Source of the DNA: Chrysomallon squamiferum
Taxonomy: Eukaryota; Mollusca; Gastropoda; Neomphalida; Peltospiridae
Reading direction: 5' to 3'
Length of the DNA: 64,000 nucleotides
Assembly (NCBI GenBank): GCA_012295275.1
Contig: CM022673.1
Location: forward strand, 15,251,310-15,315,309
How positions within the stretch are numbered: the stretch's first letter is position 1; each line of letters starts with the position of its first letter. The notes under the pieces were generated by a model, which saw nothing but the letters and a program-made list of their open reading frames with translations, was not told where the DNA came from and did not search any database. The position numbers were made by a program, and so were the translations under genes. Of this stretch, positions 12,546 to 25,189 are shown one piece after another.

Positions 12546-13033
12546 CTATAAATTAACGGTTGACAGATTGCCATGTATCTGTCAAAGCCCATCGCCGTCA
12601 TAATAAAAGTTGTGCTGGCAAGAGTAACGATCTGCAAATAAGTCAACAGTTTGCAGGCGACGGGGCCTAAAACCCACTCCCCGAATGCAACGAACAGAAT
12701 TTCAGTTGTCATGGTACAAAAACACACTGTAAGATCGCCAATGGCTAAGTTCACAATAAAGACATTTACTCTGCTGTTTCTTTTTCTGTATCTGCTGCAC
12801 GTAAGAACAATAATTATAATCGTATTACCCACAAGCGTCAGTAACATTATAAACACTAATGTCGTCACTCGTTGTATCACTTCCGGCGTCCATATGACGA
12901 TCTCTTGGCTGGACGCCGTCGTAGAAATCCGATCCGCATTTGAACAGTTTCTCTCGTCCGAGCCAGGTATGCATTCCGGTTTTTTAACTTGAGCCAGATA
13001 AGCCATGAATTCGTAATGGGTTCTGTTAGCCAT
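12546..13033 (-). CDS. Neuropeptide GPCR, coding exon 1 (N-terminus to TM3/ICL2)
   Basis: First coding exon of a class A peptide receptor, encoding residues 1-162 plus two bases of codon 163. The ATG at 13033-13031 is the first in-frame start after an in-frame TAA at 13057-13055, so it is taken as the start; an in-frame GTG just before it is not needed. The extracellular N-terminus has two N-glycosylation sequons (N3-R-T, N29-C-S) and no signal peptide. TM1 is about residues 54-79 with the GN motif (N70). TM2 is about 90-112 with NLAIGD (D100, position 2.50). C127 begins TM3 (position 3.25) and a canonical DRY lies at 151-153, followed by MAICQPL. The exon ends in ICL2 at a clean donor (TATAG|GTGAGT), leaving a phase-2 intron. 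Being a GPCR exon is near certain; the ligand class is inferred from family resemblance. Confidence 0.95.
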
Positions 13034-13068
13034 CACAGGAACGAAAGCAATATTTTATAAGCTTTCAT
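13033..13068 (-). other. Short upstream ORF (11 codons) overlapping the receptor start
   Basis: If the acceptor at 13070-13069 is used, the exon opens directly with ATG at 13068-13066. This frame reads MKAYKILLSFL and stops at TGA 13035-13033, whose last A is the first base of the receptor ATG (TGATG). Such an upstream ORF could reduce translation or permit termination-reinitiation at the receptor start. The ORF itself is seen directly; its translation and effect are inference. Confidence 0.45.
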
Positions 13069-13095
13069 CTGAAAAGAAGAAGAAAAAGAAATTAA
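13069..13095 (-). promoter_or_regulatory. Splice acceptor upstream of receptor start codon
   Basis: On the minus strand a long pyrimidine run (TTTCTTTTTCTTCTTCTTTTC) ends in AG at 13070-13069, 36 bases before the receptor ATG. This is a textbook 3' splice site and implies that the transcript has at least one more upstream, non-coding exon. That exon could lie anywhere at higher coordinates and was not recognised. Confidence 0.6.
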
Positions 13096-14640
13096 ACATC
13101 TTGGTAGGACTATCAAAATATTAGTGAGCACACTAAATAATGCCATGAACAAGGGGCCTGTATACTTACAGTGGAACTTTTGATTTCAATCACGATACCA
13201 ACCTTTGCCACTCACGGAGCATTACAAAAATATAACAAGCCAGCATGCAAAAAGTTCGAAGATGTTGTTTCTCCTTTTGTCGACGTGATATTATGATTTA
13301 CTTCGTTAATATGTATTAAAATATCAGTTTAGCTGCACCGTCCTGGTTTAGTTTTCGTTATCTCCCCATATTCAACGATATTGTTGTTTTGCGTATTACA
13401 TCATATTTTACTTTTAGTGAACGATATATATATATTTGCTTTGCATTTGCTACATTATGCGTACAAGTAAATCATTTTACAAATTTTTTTAAAAATTATT
13501 GATAAAGCTAGCTAATAGGCTCCTGAAGTCGGTAAAACTGCTTAACAACTATATCACGGATTTTCTCCCATAAATACACGTTTCCACAGAATATTTTCTT
13601 ATGTTGTGCATCCAGTGCATCATAAAATATAAAATTTATGAAAAAAAAAGAAAATACACAAAAACGCCAGATAAAATTGATACTAAGCACAAACAAAATA
13701 AATATTCGTGAAACATTTATATTCTTACACGAACAAACTACACTGTCGTACTCATATTTCAATGCGTATCTTCTGAACTTAGCTTCAAATAATTAAAACG
13801 TTTTAATATTTATAAATATATCTTAACATCTACCTGTTTCGTCTCGATATATAGTGTGTCATGTTTTCAGAATATCTCATTCATGTTTTGTCTGTGTTAG
13901 TGTATCTCACATCTGTTACCGAATTCAGCATAAAGCAGTATCTCGGCTGATGTTACATAGTGCGAAAAAGGGCAACAATCGCTCTGATACATTCAGCCCT
14001 GCAGGCAAAACGTAGCAGAGCAAAATACATTACTGAACACACTCAATCGAAATCAGGAAGAGAATGTCCTGGGTCAACCTGATGTCTGATATTATCAGTA
14101 AAGCAGAAAAAATGTCGTGGATCATCTTATAGTTTAATGTTTTCTATTTTAAAATGGAATTTTTGTTGTATATTAGCTACTCAGGTTTTACATCGAAATT
14201 GATAATTGAACGAAAGCTTAAATAACAAAACACGACAATATTAAGCGAGGCAAAACAAAGACAAAATACAGTTATTAAGTAATTAAGAGTCACTAGTTTA
14301 GTTATTTTGGAAGACAATTTGCCATTCTAATATGAATGAAATGTACGAGTTACGCACTGCAACCTGAGAAATTTTAAATTGGATGAAATGGCGAAACCGG
14401 ATTTCTGTGTTTTTCTATTACGAGATGCTGACATTAAAGATTTTGACAAAACAGAGAGAAAAAACTTCGTTAATGGGAAAATTGCGTAAATGTAATAACA
14501 CTTCCTTGTTTTCATTACTGTCATTAAGTGGATACAAGTCTTATATTACTACTCTTTTAAATATAGCCACTGAACAGCAGTCATTTCGATGTTGTCGACA
14601 GCAGTACAGTTAATCACTCAGACATAATTATGTTATCTAA
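13096..14640. other. Non-coding DNA upstream of the receptor exon
   Basis: Would be a 5' intron or upstream flank of the receptor gene. I recognise no exon, promoter or element. Short open frames here (for example 13508-13762 and 14327-14613) show no family motif. Confidence 0.5.
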
Positions 14641-14689
14641 AACAGACAGTGATAGTCATTCATGCATACAAACACCCTCCCCCATGTAT

Positions 14690-15115
14690 AAACACAGCCA
14701 TATACTTTGTACGTGAGCGCAAGCATATACACATACATAATTATATAAAAATATATCAAATGCACGTACTTAGACTTCGAACGCAATCATACACGTTCAT
14801 AGAAACTCTCGTATAATACATATACACATACACAACGTATGCTTACATATGCGTGTATATATATCCTATCTACTTCCATACACAGAGTTTCATAATGTAC
14901 GTATTCACACACGTACATCACATTCATTAGGCCATTCATTCATCCATCAGTCTATCCATACATACATTCATACAACATACTCAATACATACATACATTTA
15001 TACACACATCATATATACATAGATACGTACATACATACATTCATAAATACATACACACACATACATACATGCATATACACAAACATACATAAGCACATAC
15101 CCACAAACATACATA
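14690..15115. repeat. Degenerate (CATA)n-rich region
   Basis: CATA/TACA tetranucleotides broken by ACAC, ATTCAT and ATCCAT variants for about 400 bases. It looks like an old tetranucleotide microsatellite. Confidence 0.75.
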
Positions 15116-15799
15116 TTAAATATTTACAAATATGCACGCATTATATAGAAATCAATGCACACACAAATTGCTATAATGCATTTATACAATTTCCATAATG
15201 TTCACCAGCTTGAACTTATTCATAAAAGGATAGTCGTATTATCAAAAACATACATGTCTGGATCTTTGCAGAGTAAATCCATTTAGAAAATTGTCGCTGA
15301 AAGAACATCTTTTTCAGCTCACAGGCTTTCATTAATTACTAGAAATATTACTCAGGAATACAATCTTATCTAGATACGTTCTGCATCGTGCCATCTTTCT
15401 AACCCTCTTATTTAAGTTTATCACGCAACACTCAGCATTCTTGAGTGCGTCGATACAATTTGTAAATAGCTTTCAGAATCTACAAATTTCCTCACTGTAA
15501 TTCAGCTGTCATAAAGAATCGCATAACCCATTTGTTTGATTACAGGATGCAGAAAAGACCTGCGTCTTACAGTTCTATTAGGTTGATTGGTGCATGTTCT
15601 TGGTACGAAGTGTTTGAAATTAACACAAACAGGACCTTTACAAGAAATAAAATATTGTGTAAGTTTAGAATATCTTGGATTATTTTAAGATCTGAAATAC
15701 ATTGTAAAGCTAGACTATCCTAGATCATATTAGGATCTGAAATATTGAGTAAGATATTGCGGATATTTTTTGCTATTACGAAAGAGAGAATAGAGAGAC

Positions 15800-15926
<127 letters not shown>

Positions 15927-15989
15927 AAAGCAGTAAAACAATAAAAATATGAAAAATAATAATAATAATATATATATATATATATAAAT

Positions 15990-18490
15990 CAATGACGGAT
16001 ATAAATGTCTGGAAAACATTTAAAGAAATCTTTCCTTTTACATGAAATATTCACGATTAAACCCAGTCTGAGTGGCCTTAGGAAATATTACATTATCACA
16101 GAAAGTAATTCACCGAATTTCACAAAGACAAGTCAACGAGGATGAATATAGATCATAAGAGTCGGCGGCTAAACTTTTATTCGAAAGCAATATTAGGTTG
16201 ACATGGTAGGAGTGAACAGATGGAAGCGAGATGCACTGGAAAGCCAGACGATGTAATAAAAGAAGTAAAAGGCGTTTGCTGTCTCTGGAGAACTCTAAGG
16301 TTAAAAGTCATACAGCGACACTGATTAATTCTCACTGAAGACTTTATGTTCAGTATTTTTAAAGAAACTAATGAAATGGAAAGGAGAACCAAGGTTGTTC
16401 GGTATCTTAGTACATTGGGGAATTTTATAGGTTACGAAAGTTGAAAAGAATATAAATAATTATAAGTAATTATTTTATTTTTAGTATCCCATTATGAATA
16501 CGATATATGTAAAATGATTCTGAGAATTTTTGACTGTAAAGGATTTTATCAATACATACGCTATTATTTGTATACTAACATAGATATGCCGCATGTAAAC
16601 GTGAATTTGTAATCATAGCATAAGTTAAGAACTGAAATAAGGATTCCATTAACAATATATCGTATTCATTCATGAAATCATTAATGAATAGACAGAGAAG
16701 TGATTTTATTTGTAGCTTAATAAAACATGTCGAGTATTTGTATGCGGTTTTGTGTTTGCAGTGATTAATAAAATAAGAAGGCAATTAATTATACAAGAGA
16801 CCTTATTTTAGCGTTAAGCAAATATTTTGATTAATGATTTACTATCTTCTCAACCAGAATCATCAGCTTCTACTAAATGACTTTACGGGGAAATTCCAGT
16901 CTTTCTGTTGACCCTTTATATTATTATATTAGCCGTAGACACAGTTTACTTATATGAAAAAAGGAAAGAAAATCTACACGAAATCCGTTTTATCAAATGC
17001 TCTTGCTGGAGAATATTTCTACAAACACAAAATCTGTTCTGTAATTCATAAGAGCTGTAAAACCTCGAGGGCGAATACATTACCTCCGTCTCTATCTATT
17101 ACCTAGCTTTTGTTTATAGACAGACTATTGTAATTAAGCAAACCTTTAAGGTTCTTCCTCTATTCAAAATTGACGAAGATAATTTTTCAATCACAAGTAT
17201 GTTGACAGAGGTTTTCTAAGAATATAACACGATATTTTAGTACCATACAGTAAACGACTACACTTTTTATAAATCTGGGTTCAAGACTCTTGTTCTTTTG
17301 TGTTAAAGGTTCCTGTAATCAGAGAAAACTCTAAGCTTTTTTATAAGAGTTCCTGGTAAATGAAGATCTTTGGCAATCATAAAACAGGCATCCTTTAATA
17401 TAAAACTCGTTCAGGAAACAGTTGACATAAATAAGACACTAAGAGATTGAAAAATAGATTCAATCAAAAAACCATTTTGTCAGTCTGCATGTCAAAACGT
17501 CTCTTTTTTTTATGAGATTCTATTTGTAAAAGATGTCAGTAGTTTTTAATGATACATCCTTGCCTAAGGAACGTTCATTGTTGTATATGGATTAAGGCAA
17601 CACGCAAACATGCATTTAGTGTGCCAATTTCTCCGAACCGCGGGGTCTAATTGAAGGAATTTGTTTGCTTCTTCTAAATGAAATAAAAGAACATCTATCG
17701 ATTTCACATCCCTTAAAGTTCTGTTACTGACTTACAAATAAATACTGCGTTGTAAATTCTGAATAAATTTCTTTCCTTGAACAAAACCAAGTCAGTGGCC
17801 GTGGATGCTGTCATACCAAAATTAAGTCTTCTAGGTTAAGACTGGCATTTAATATGGTGAAATGACAACGTCGCTATTGTACTGTGTAAAAAGGAGAAGA
17901 AAACGAAAAGAAGAAAAAACGGAAAGGAATGTAAAAAGTCCTATCTCAGTTCCTGCGTGAACTTCTAAAATTCCGAGCTGATATTATAATTGCTAATGTA
18001 GTTTATAAAGTAATCATAAACATTTATACCATTAATACTTAGTGAAAAGATTTTCTTGTCGATTTCGAGACACAAAAGAAAAGCTAATTAAAGCCTTTAC
18101 AATTTGAAAAATTTAATAAATAAATAAACAAATAAATAAATAAATAAATAATAATTAAAAAATCACAGAAAACGGAACTTGAAAATGTTCACAGCTTATC
18201 TTCTAAACAGATGAACAGACAGAGAAACATTTGAAACCATTTCTTCATTTTCAGTTTTCCACACTTGCACCGTTGACTGCAGTTTAACTGAAACTGCCTC
18301 AGACTAGAAAATAAATTTAAAACCAACAGAAAGCTGATGAAGCAGATTTTCAATATTCAGTCTAAGTTTAAATAAATTATTTTAAAAGTCTCTAACTCTG
18401 AAGTATTTAACATGGAAATGGATAACTGTACTTAGGCAAAGATTCAATGCAGCCGGCAGCCTTGATGTTCTTTTGGCCCTTTGTAAACAT
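15990..18490. other. Non-coding DNA with few repeats
   Basis: Fairly complex AT-rich sequence with one AAAT tract (about 18114-18150). No exon, RNA gene or transposon recognised; short frames such as 16177-16392 lack recognisable motifs. Confidence 0.5.
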
Positions 18491-18494
18491 CGAT

Positions 18495-18840
18495 CTCTCT
18501 CTCTCGAGTTGAAACGATCAACATGCTGTCTATATAATATTTCATTAAAAAAGTTCACTGAGTTTATTTCTATAGCATGGCATGACCAAATGAGATCGAA
18601 TGTTGACCGTGTTGTCTGTGTCATGTTTCACTGAGAAATTTTACTCTATTTATTTTCCACATAAGGGTACGGGCGAATGTATTGAATTGATTAAACTACA
18701 GTCCGTGTAATGTTTCATTATCAAAATCTGTTTTCAAAACAATGCCATGGTCGAATGAGTTCAAACGATTAACACACTGTCTGCCTCATATCTTTCTGAA
18801 AAAGCGCCTCGCGTTTTATTTTTGTTAGAGTGATTTGAAA
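18495..18840. repeat. Degenerate ~85-bp tandem array, ~4 copies
   Basis: Four diverged copies of a unit with the pattern GAGTTGAAACGATTAAC, CTGTCTG, TCATGTTTCAT, then a TTTATTTTT-like end. The TTGAA/TCGAA/TTCAA core lies at 18509, 18596, 18682 and 18760 (spacings 87, 86, 78). It reads as an old minisatellite or satellite fragment. Confidence 0.65.
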
Positions 18841-18849
18841 GACTGACAG

Positions 18850-20330
18850 AGAATTAATATACTGCGAACTAATGGTATCCAGACAAAACAAACGAATCAT
18901 ATACATCGATATAATACCTATATAAATTATTTACACGCATATCGTTTTTGATCTGCTGAAATCGGGCTAAAATATAACATAAATAAATAAAATGGTATAA
19001 ATAATTAAATGACTGCGCTTTTTATCCCACCATACATATATACTGAAATAGATTAGAAAGCTACATATATGTATGTACCTACAAATAAAAAAAATGTATA
19101 CGGACATATATAGAGAAACTTATATTCAAAGTCAAGGACACTACTCACATTTCTGCATAATGTACACATGAATCTTTAATAACTAACATTTTGAAAAGTG
19201 TTGATGTCTGAAATAAAACCTAGACGCCAATTTCAAGATAAAATATATAATAGTGGAACAACTGAAGTCATGAACAAATCAGTTTACTTTATGCTTGTTT
19301 TTATGCTCAGAGACCAAATATTTTATATAGATTTTTTTTTTTTGCATTATGGTTATAAAAAAAGAAAAAAAAATAATATCACCATATCTTTATCGCTCGA
19401 ACCTTAATGTTTGCGAGTAAATAAATACCTTATAACGATATTGGCTTTAAGTAATCATGAAGGAAATGCATATTATTGATTTCAAATAAATCATATACCT
19501 CCATTCAGGTTTGAGAGGGTTACATGAATGAAATTGTATTAACAAGATCAATTGTTCACAAGCGATCAAACCTAAGTTATGTGAAGAAAACAATCAATAA
19601 AAAATTAAAAAAAAAAAATTGTTTGTTTTTAAATATTCTCTGTACAGTCAGTGCTGCCTGAAACCATCACTACATTCCACTTCTACTACTAATTTGATGA
19701 AGACTTTTCTGTAAATAATAATGATGATGATAATAGTAATAATAATGATAATGACCAACTACAAGAAAAAAGTTGTAGTATTAGTAGTAGCTGTGGTAAC
19801 AATAGAGCAGCTGTAGTAGTAGTTCTAATAATAATAAGAAGAAGAACACCAACAACAGCAACAACTAGAATATGATAACAATGAAAACGAAGAAGATAAC
19901 AATGGAAAAGATGGCCATAATAAAAATTATGATAAAAATAATGTGAAGAAAGTGTTATTAGTAGAGACAGCGCATCGAACCAGGAAGTAACTATAAGTCA
20001 GTGCAAGTGTTATAACGACTTTTAAATTTGTATTTTAGTACCCACGGGAATAGCGTGTGGGGAGGCTGTATTAAGATTGATTAGTGACCACACGTCTGGG
20101 GCAGGCAGATAACAGAGATTCTGAGACAGCTAAATGCATTTAAATGACACAATTATGAGTCTTATGCTTTAAAATGTAAGACAAAAAAAAATGTATAAAG
20201 AAGCGATGGCTAGAATTGAGACAGAAATTTGGTTACATAAATGAAACATTAAACATAAAGAAAAGATGGAGAAGACGAATGAAAAAAAGAAAAAGAAAAA
20301 TAAAGAAAACGAAAAAAAGGAGGACAGTGC
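18850..20330. other. AT-rich non-coding DNA
   Basis: No gene recognised. AAT/GTA/GAA-like degenerate trinucleotide stretches occur at about 19710-19970. Confidence 0.5.
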
Positions 20331-20338
20331 AATAGAGG

Positions 20339-20360
20339 AATAATAATAATAATAATAATG

Positions 20361-20409
<49 letters not shown>

Positions 20410-20510
20410 TGAAGAAGAAAAAGAAAAAGAAGAAGAAGAAAAAGAAGAAGAAGAAGAAGAAGAAGAAGAAGAAGAAGAAGAAGAAGAAGAAGAAGAAGAA
20501 GAAGAAAGAA
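20339..20510. repeat. Compound (AAT)n-(GAA)n microsatellite
   Basis: AAT units to about 20407, then GAA/AAG units with GAAAAA variants to about 20510. The plus-strand frame reads poly-Ile then poly-Lys and is an artefact. GAA tracts of this kind can form purine-motif triplex DNA. Confidence 0.95.
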
Positions 20511-20514
20511 TCAG

Positions 20515-22630
20515 AAAGCAGAAAACCTGTTTTGATAAGATGTAGTAGATATGATGTTCACTGCATGTTCGGTCATATGTTTTATATTTATTTTACATTT
20601 GGGAACGAATAAAGTTCCATCTGAGTATTCCGAACTGTATGTGTCTCTGCTCGTGAGAAGTGAAATGATTAGAAAACGCAGTGTAAGAAAATTAATTTAA
20701 CATCGCCTCAACATATTAACGGTTATTAGATTTCAAACTCGAGTGGTATAATGAAAACACTGAATGGTGAAATAAACTGCCGCTATTTCATAAGATTAAA
20801 AAAATAATTTAAAAACACAGGGAAAAAAATATGAAAGAAAAACTCATAATATGGGCATTGTCTGTGTCTGGAAATAATTAAATTAGAACATTACGGAGGA
20901 TCGATGGTACGACCGACCTATCGTTGTCTCAAGTGGATGCTCTATCTATGAACCTTAACGCTGGATACAAAGATGTTGTAATCTTTGGTACATATATACT
21001 GGAAATGAACGCTTGGAAAAAACGGAATAACATTAATTTTCATTTGCTTCAGTGATTTTCTTTTAAGATTTATAATTTTACAAGTTGTTAGACTAATGTG
21101 TAAAGTTCAAGCTATCCTCGCTTGACAAGTCGTATGAAAATCGTGATAAAAACATTAAAAATTAAAATTGCCAAGAGATATAGTTAAGTGTGAAAGATTG
21201 ACTGAAATATATATACAAGTTTGTTTAAAATTGAAAGAAGAAAAATACATTTCCATGAGCACTAGAAAAGAAATGGTAGATAGAAAGAGCGAGTTAGAGA
21301 GAGATAGAGTGTGAAAAAGGGAGTAAAAAATAGAGAGTGATGATAGAGAGAAAGATAGGGAAAGGTACACAGAAAAGTTTGAAAAACAAAGGCTGAGATA
21401 TATTTGTAAAGTTAATGACTGAATGAGAGGAATAATAGACAATGGATGGGAAAATACAAAGAAAGATAACTGATGAGAGAACGAAAAAGAAACGAAGAGG
21501 CATAATCAGACAGAGACACAAAGTTGAGACAAATAAACTGAAATATTTGCGTATGCGTGTTGTGCAAACAACTCCCACTATATACACAAATATATAAAAT
21601 TATATTAATTTTCATGTTTCCATGTTGCTGCAAATCACAATCATTATTCGTTACCGTTACTCGAGCTGTATATCAGCAAATCTATCTTGTATAAACTACA
21701 AATTACAGGGGTCTATTTACGTTGAATATCTCTGTCCTGGTGCCGCTTGTGCAAATTAAGTCCTCATAAAATACTCCTGCTTGCACAAACAAACTGTTGA
21801 TTCGAACGAAGCCGTTTACGTGATGTTTCGGCTTGGTCACGTACAGTGTGTAATGAAATCTCCATTCTCCGACAGCTATTGCTACGTAATTTGTCCTTGG
21901 ATTTAGCCATAGAGTTCAAAGAAGATGGAAGTTTCATGATGGAACACAGATTTAAATTTAACTTTGAGCGCGAAGGAAAGGAAATCCATTCATCAGACTC
22001 AGGAAAGAATCAATAGATCAAATAATGAACCAAGTATTTTTACATAAAACATATTTCAAAACTGTTCCGATATTTAGCCTTTAAAGTTTTCTTACTAAAA
22101 AAAAAAAAATTAATTAAAAAAAAGTAAAAAATAAAAATATTTCATTAAATAATACTTTTTCTTTAAAGTGTCCATGCTGCCAAATACGCAAGTAATTAAT
22201 ATCTTTTTTATTTTTGTTATTGAGATTCATACATGTAATTAAACTTATTATTATTTTCATACAAATAATTTCGAAATTTAATGAAAAATATTAACTTAAA
22301 TCTATGATAAATTCCAGATATAAATGCACAGTTGATTTCTGTATAGTAAGAATTTTATACATCACGTGTATTCGGTGTATATACATTAAGAATATACGTA
22401 GAATTTTACATATTTATCTTTGTCTTTACTTCTGGAATTATCAAAACTAATAATAAAATCAGAATGAACCTGTATTTTTTATCTGCTAAAACATCTGTCA
22501 AAACATCCGTTAGGTAAAGTTATTTGTAATCTATATTTGACAAAAGAAAATCTTTTGTACAACATGAGGTAATTCGTCTCGCTCGAGTCCTATCACGATC
22601 TGAACGAGAAAATGATTACTAACCAAACAA
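20515..22630. other. AT-rich non-coding DNA
   Basis: No gene recognised. A purine-rich GA/GAAA stretch at about 21270-21520 looks like a decayed GA repeat and produces Ser/Leu/Phe-rich minus-strand frames. Confidence 0.5.
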
Positions 22631-22639
22631 TACTTATTT

Positions 22640-23049
22640 AATTTGTGTGTATGTGTGCAAATTTCATGTACTAGTGAAATGTGTGTCAATAAACATATGT
22701 GTATGTGTTTGTATGTGTGTTAGCGCACATATACGTACGTATTTATGTGCGTGCTTCTCTGTTTATCCATCGATCCATCCAACTATCTGTATGTATGTGT
22801 ATGTGTATGTATGTATGTATATATGTATGTATGTATGTATATGTGAGCGTATCTGTGTATATGTATGTATCAATGGGTTTAATTGATTGTTTGTGAGGAT
22901 ATACATATGCATGTACGAGTAAACGGGTTTCTTTGTATCTGCGTGGATGTATGTATTTATATGAATATACTTTTCTGTATGTACGTCTGTATGTAGGTAT
23001 GCAAACACACATGTATGGAGAATGTAGGCAACATGCATTCATATATGTA

Positions 23050-23080
<31 letters not shown>

Positions 23081-23130
23081 TTGTGTGTATGAAAGTGGGT
23101 GGGTATGGGTGGGTGAGTGGGTGGTATTTA
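22640..23130. repeat. Degenerate (TATG)n / (TG)n region
   Basis: About 490 bases of TATG, TGTG and CGTATG variants, including a (TG)n core at 23052-23090 and a GGGTGGGTATGGGTGGGTGAG run at about 23096-23122. Several long overlapping frames on both strands here are Tyr/Val/Cys or His/Thr repeats, not genes. Confidence 0.85.
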
Positions 23131-23340
23131 TGTATGATTATACACTTGTACAAGAGTATACAGCTATACTGTGAGTGGGAACGTAACAAAAATGAAAAAA
23201 ATAGACCACTACTATGTATTAAATTAACATACATGCTATAATCACAATAATTTACCTTGTTCACTTTCAGTTTGTCGTAGATTTAAACGAAATTGCAGCG
23301 GATCCATATGAAAATATCTTTACGTCTTCAATCGGAAAAT

Positions 23341-23480
23341 CATAATTCTGGATTCCTATTATCCAGTAAACATTTTAATTGTGCGGGAAGCATGGTAATT
23401 AGCCACTGCACACTTTAATCACTCTGTAAACAGTTTAATTATCCGGTGAAGTTTAAATTATCCATGTTGCAGTTTCGAAA
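23341..23480. repeat. Degenerate 20-bp minisatellite
   Basis: Successive 20-base units end in a TTTAATT-like word: ATTTTAATT at 23372, TGGTAATT at 23393, ACTTTAATC at 23412, AGTTTAATT at 23432 and GTTTAAATT at 23451. Many units also contain GTAAACA or GGTGAA in the first half. Period close to 20, about six copies. Confidence 0.65.
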
Positions 23481-23834
23481 CCATTAATCACCAATGCTAG
23501 GAAATCAACCACATGTTACAGGAATTTTGAATGCACAGGCGTCTGCAAATAGCCAATGGGAATGTTTCCTTTTGTGAATACCTCTAGAGTTGATTATTAT
23601 GATGTAACAGTGTTTTGAAGATACGTCGAAGAGATTTCTCGACTTCGCCAGCCTTTTCACAATGCAAACATCTGTCTTTACTACACGGCTGTTGTTCACA
23701 ATTCACTACACGCTCGACATATGGATTATTATTTCTTTATGACTCACAGAAATAATGTTACGGAAGATATAAAATCTAATACTCTGACTTTAATTTAATA
23801 CACCTCTACTGCAGTTTCTTTCAATAGCTGTTAA

Positions 23835-25045
<1,211 letters not shown>

Positions 25046-25049
25046 ATCT

Positions 25050-25183
<134 letters not shown>

Positions 25184-25189
25184 ATTTGT

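Noticed and set aside
13034-13036. GTG one codon before the receptor ATG as a start
   Set aside because: Non-ATG starts are rare in animals and the ATG directly follows; the GTG belongs to the upstream ORF region.
22743-23264. 173-codon minus-strand frame rich in His, Thr and Tyr
   Set aside because: It translates the degenerate TATG/TG repeat region; several other frames in the same place are equally open.
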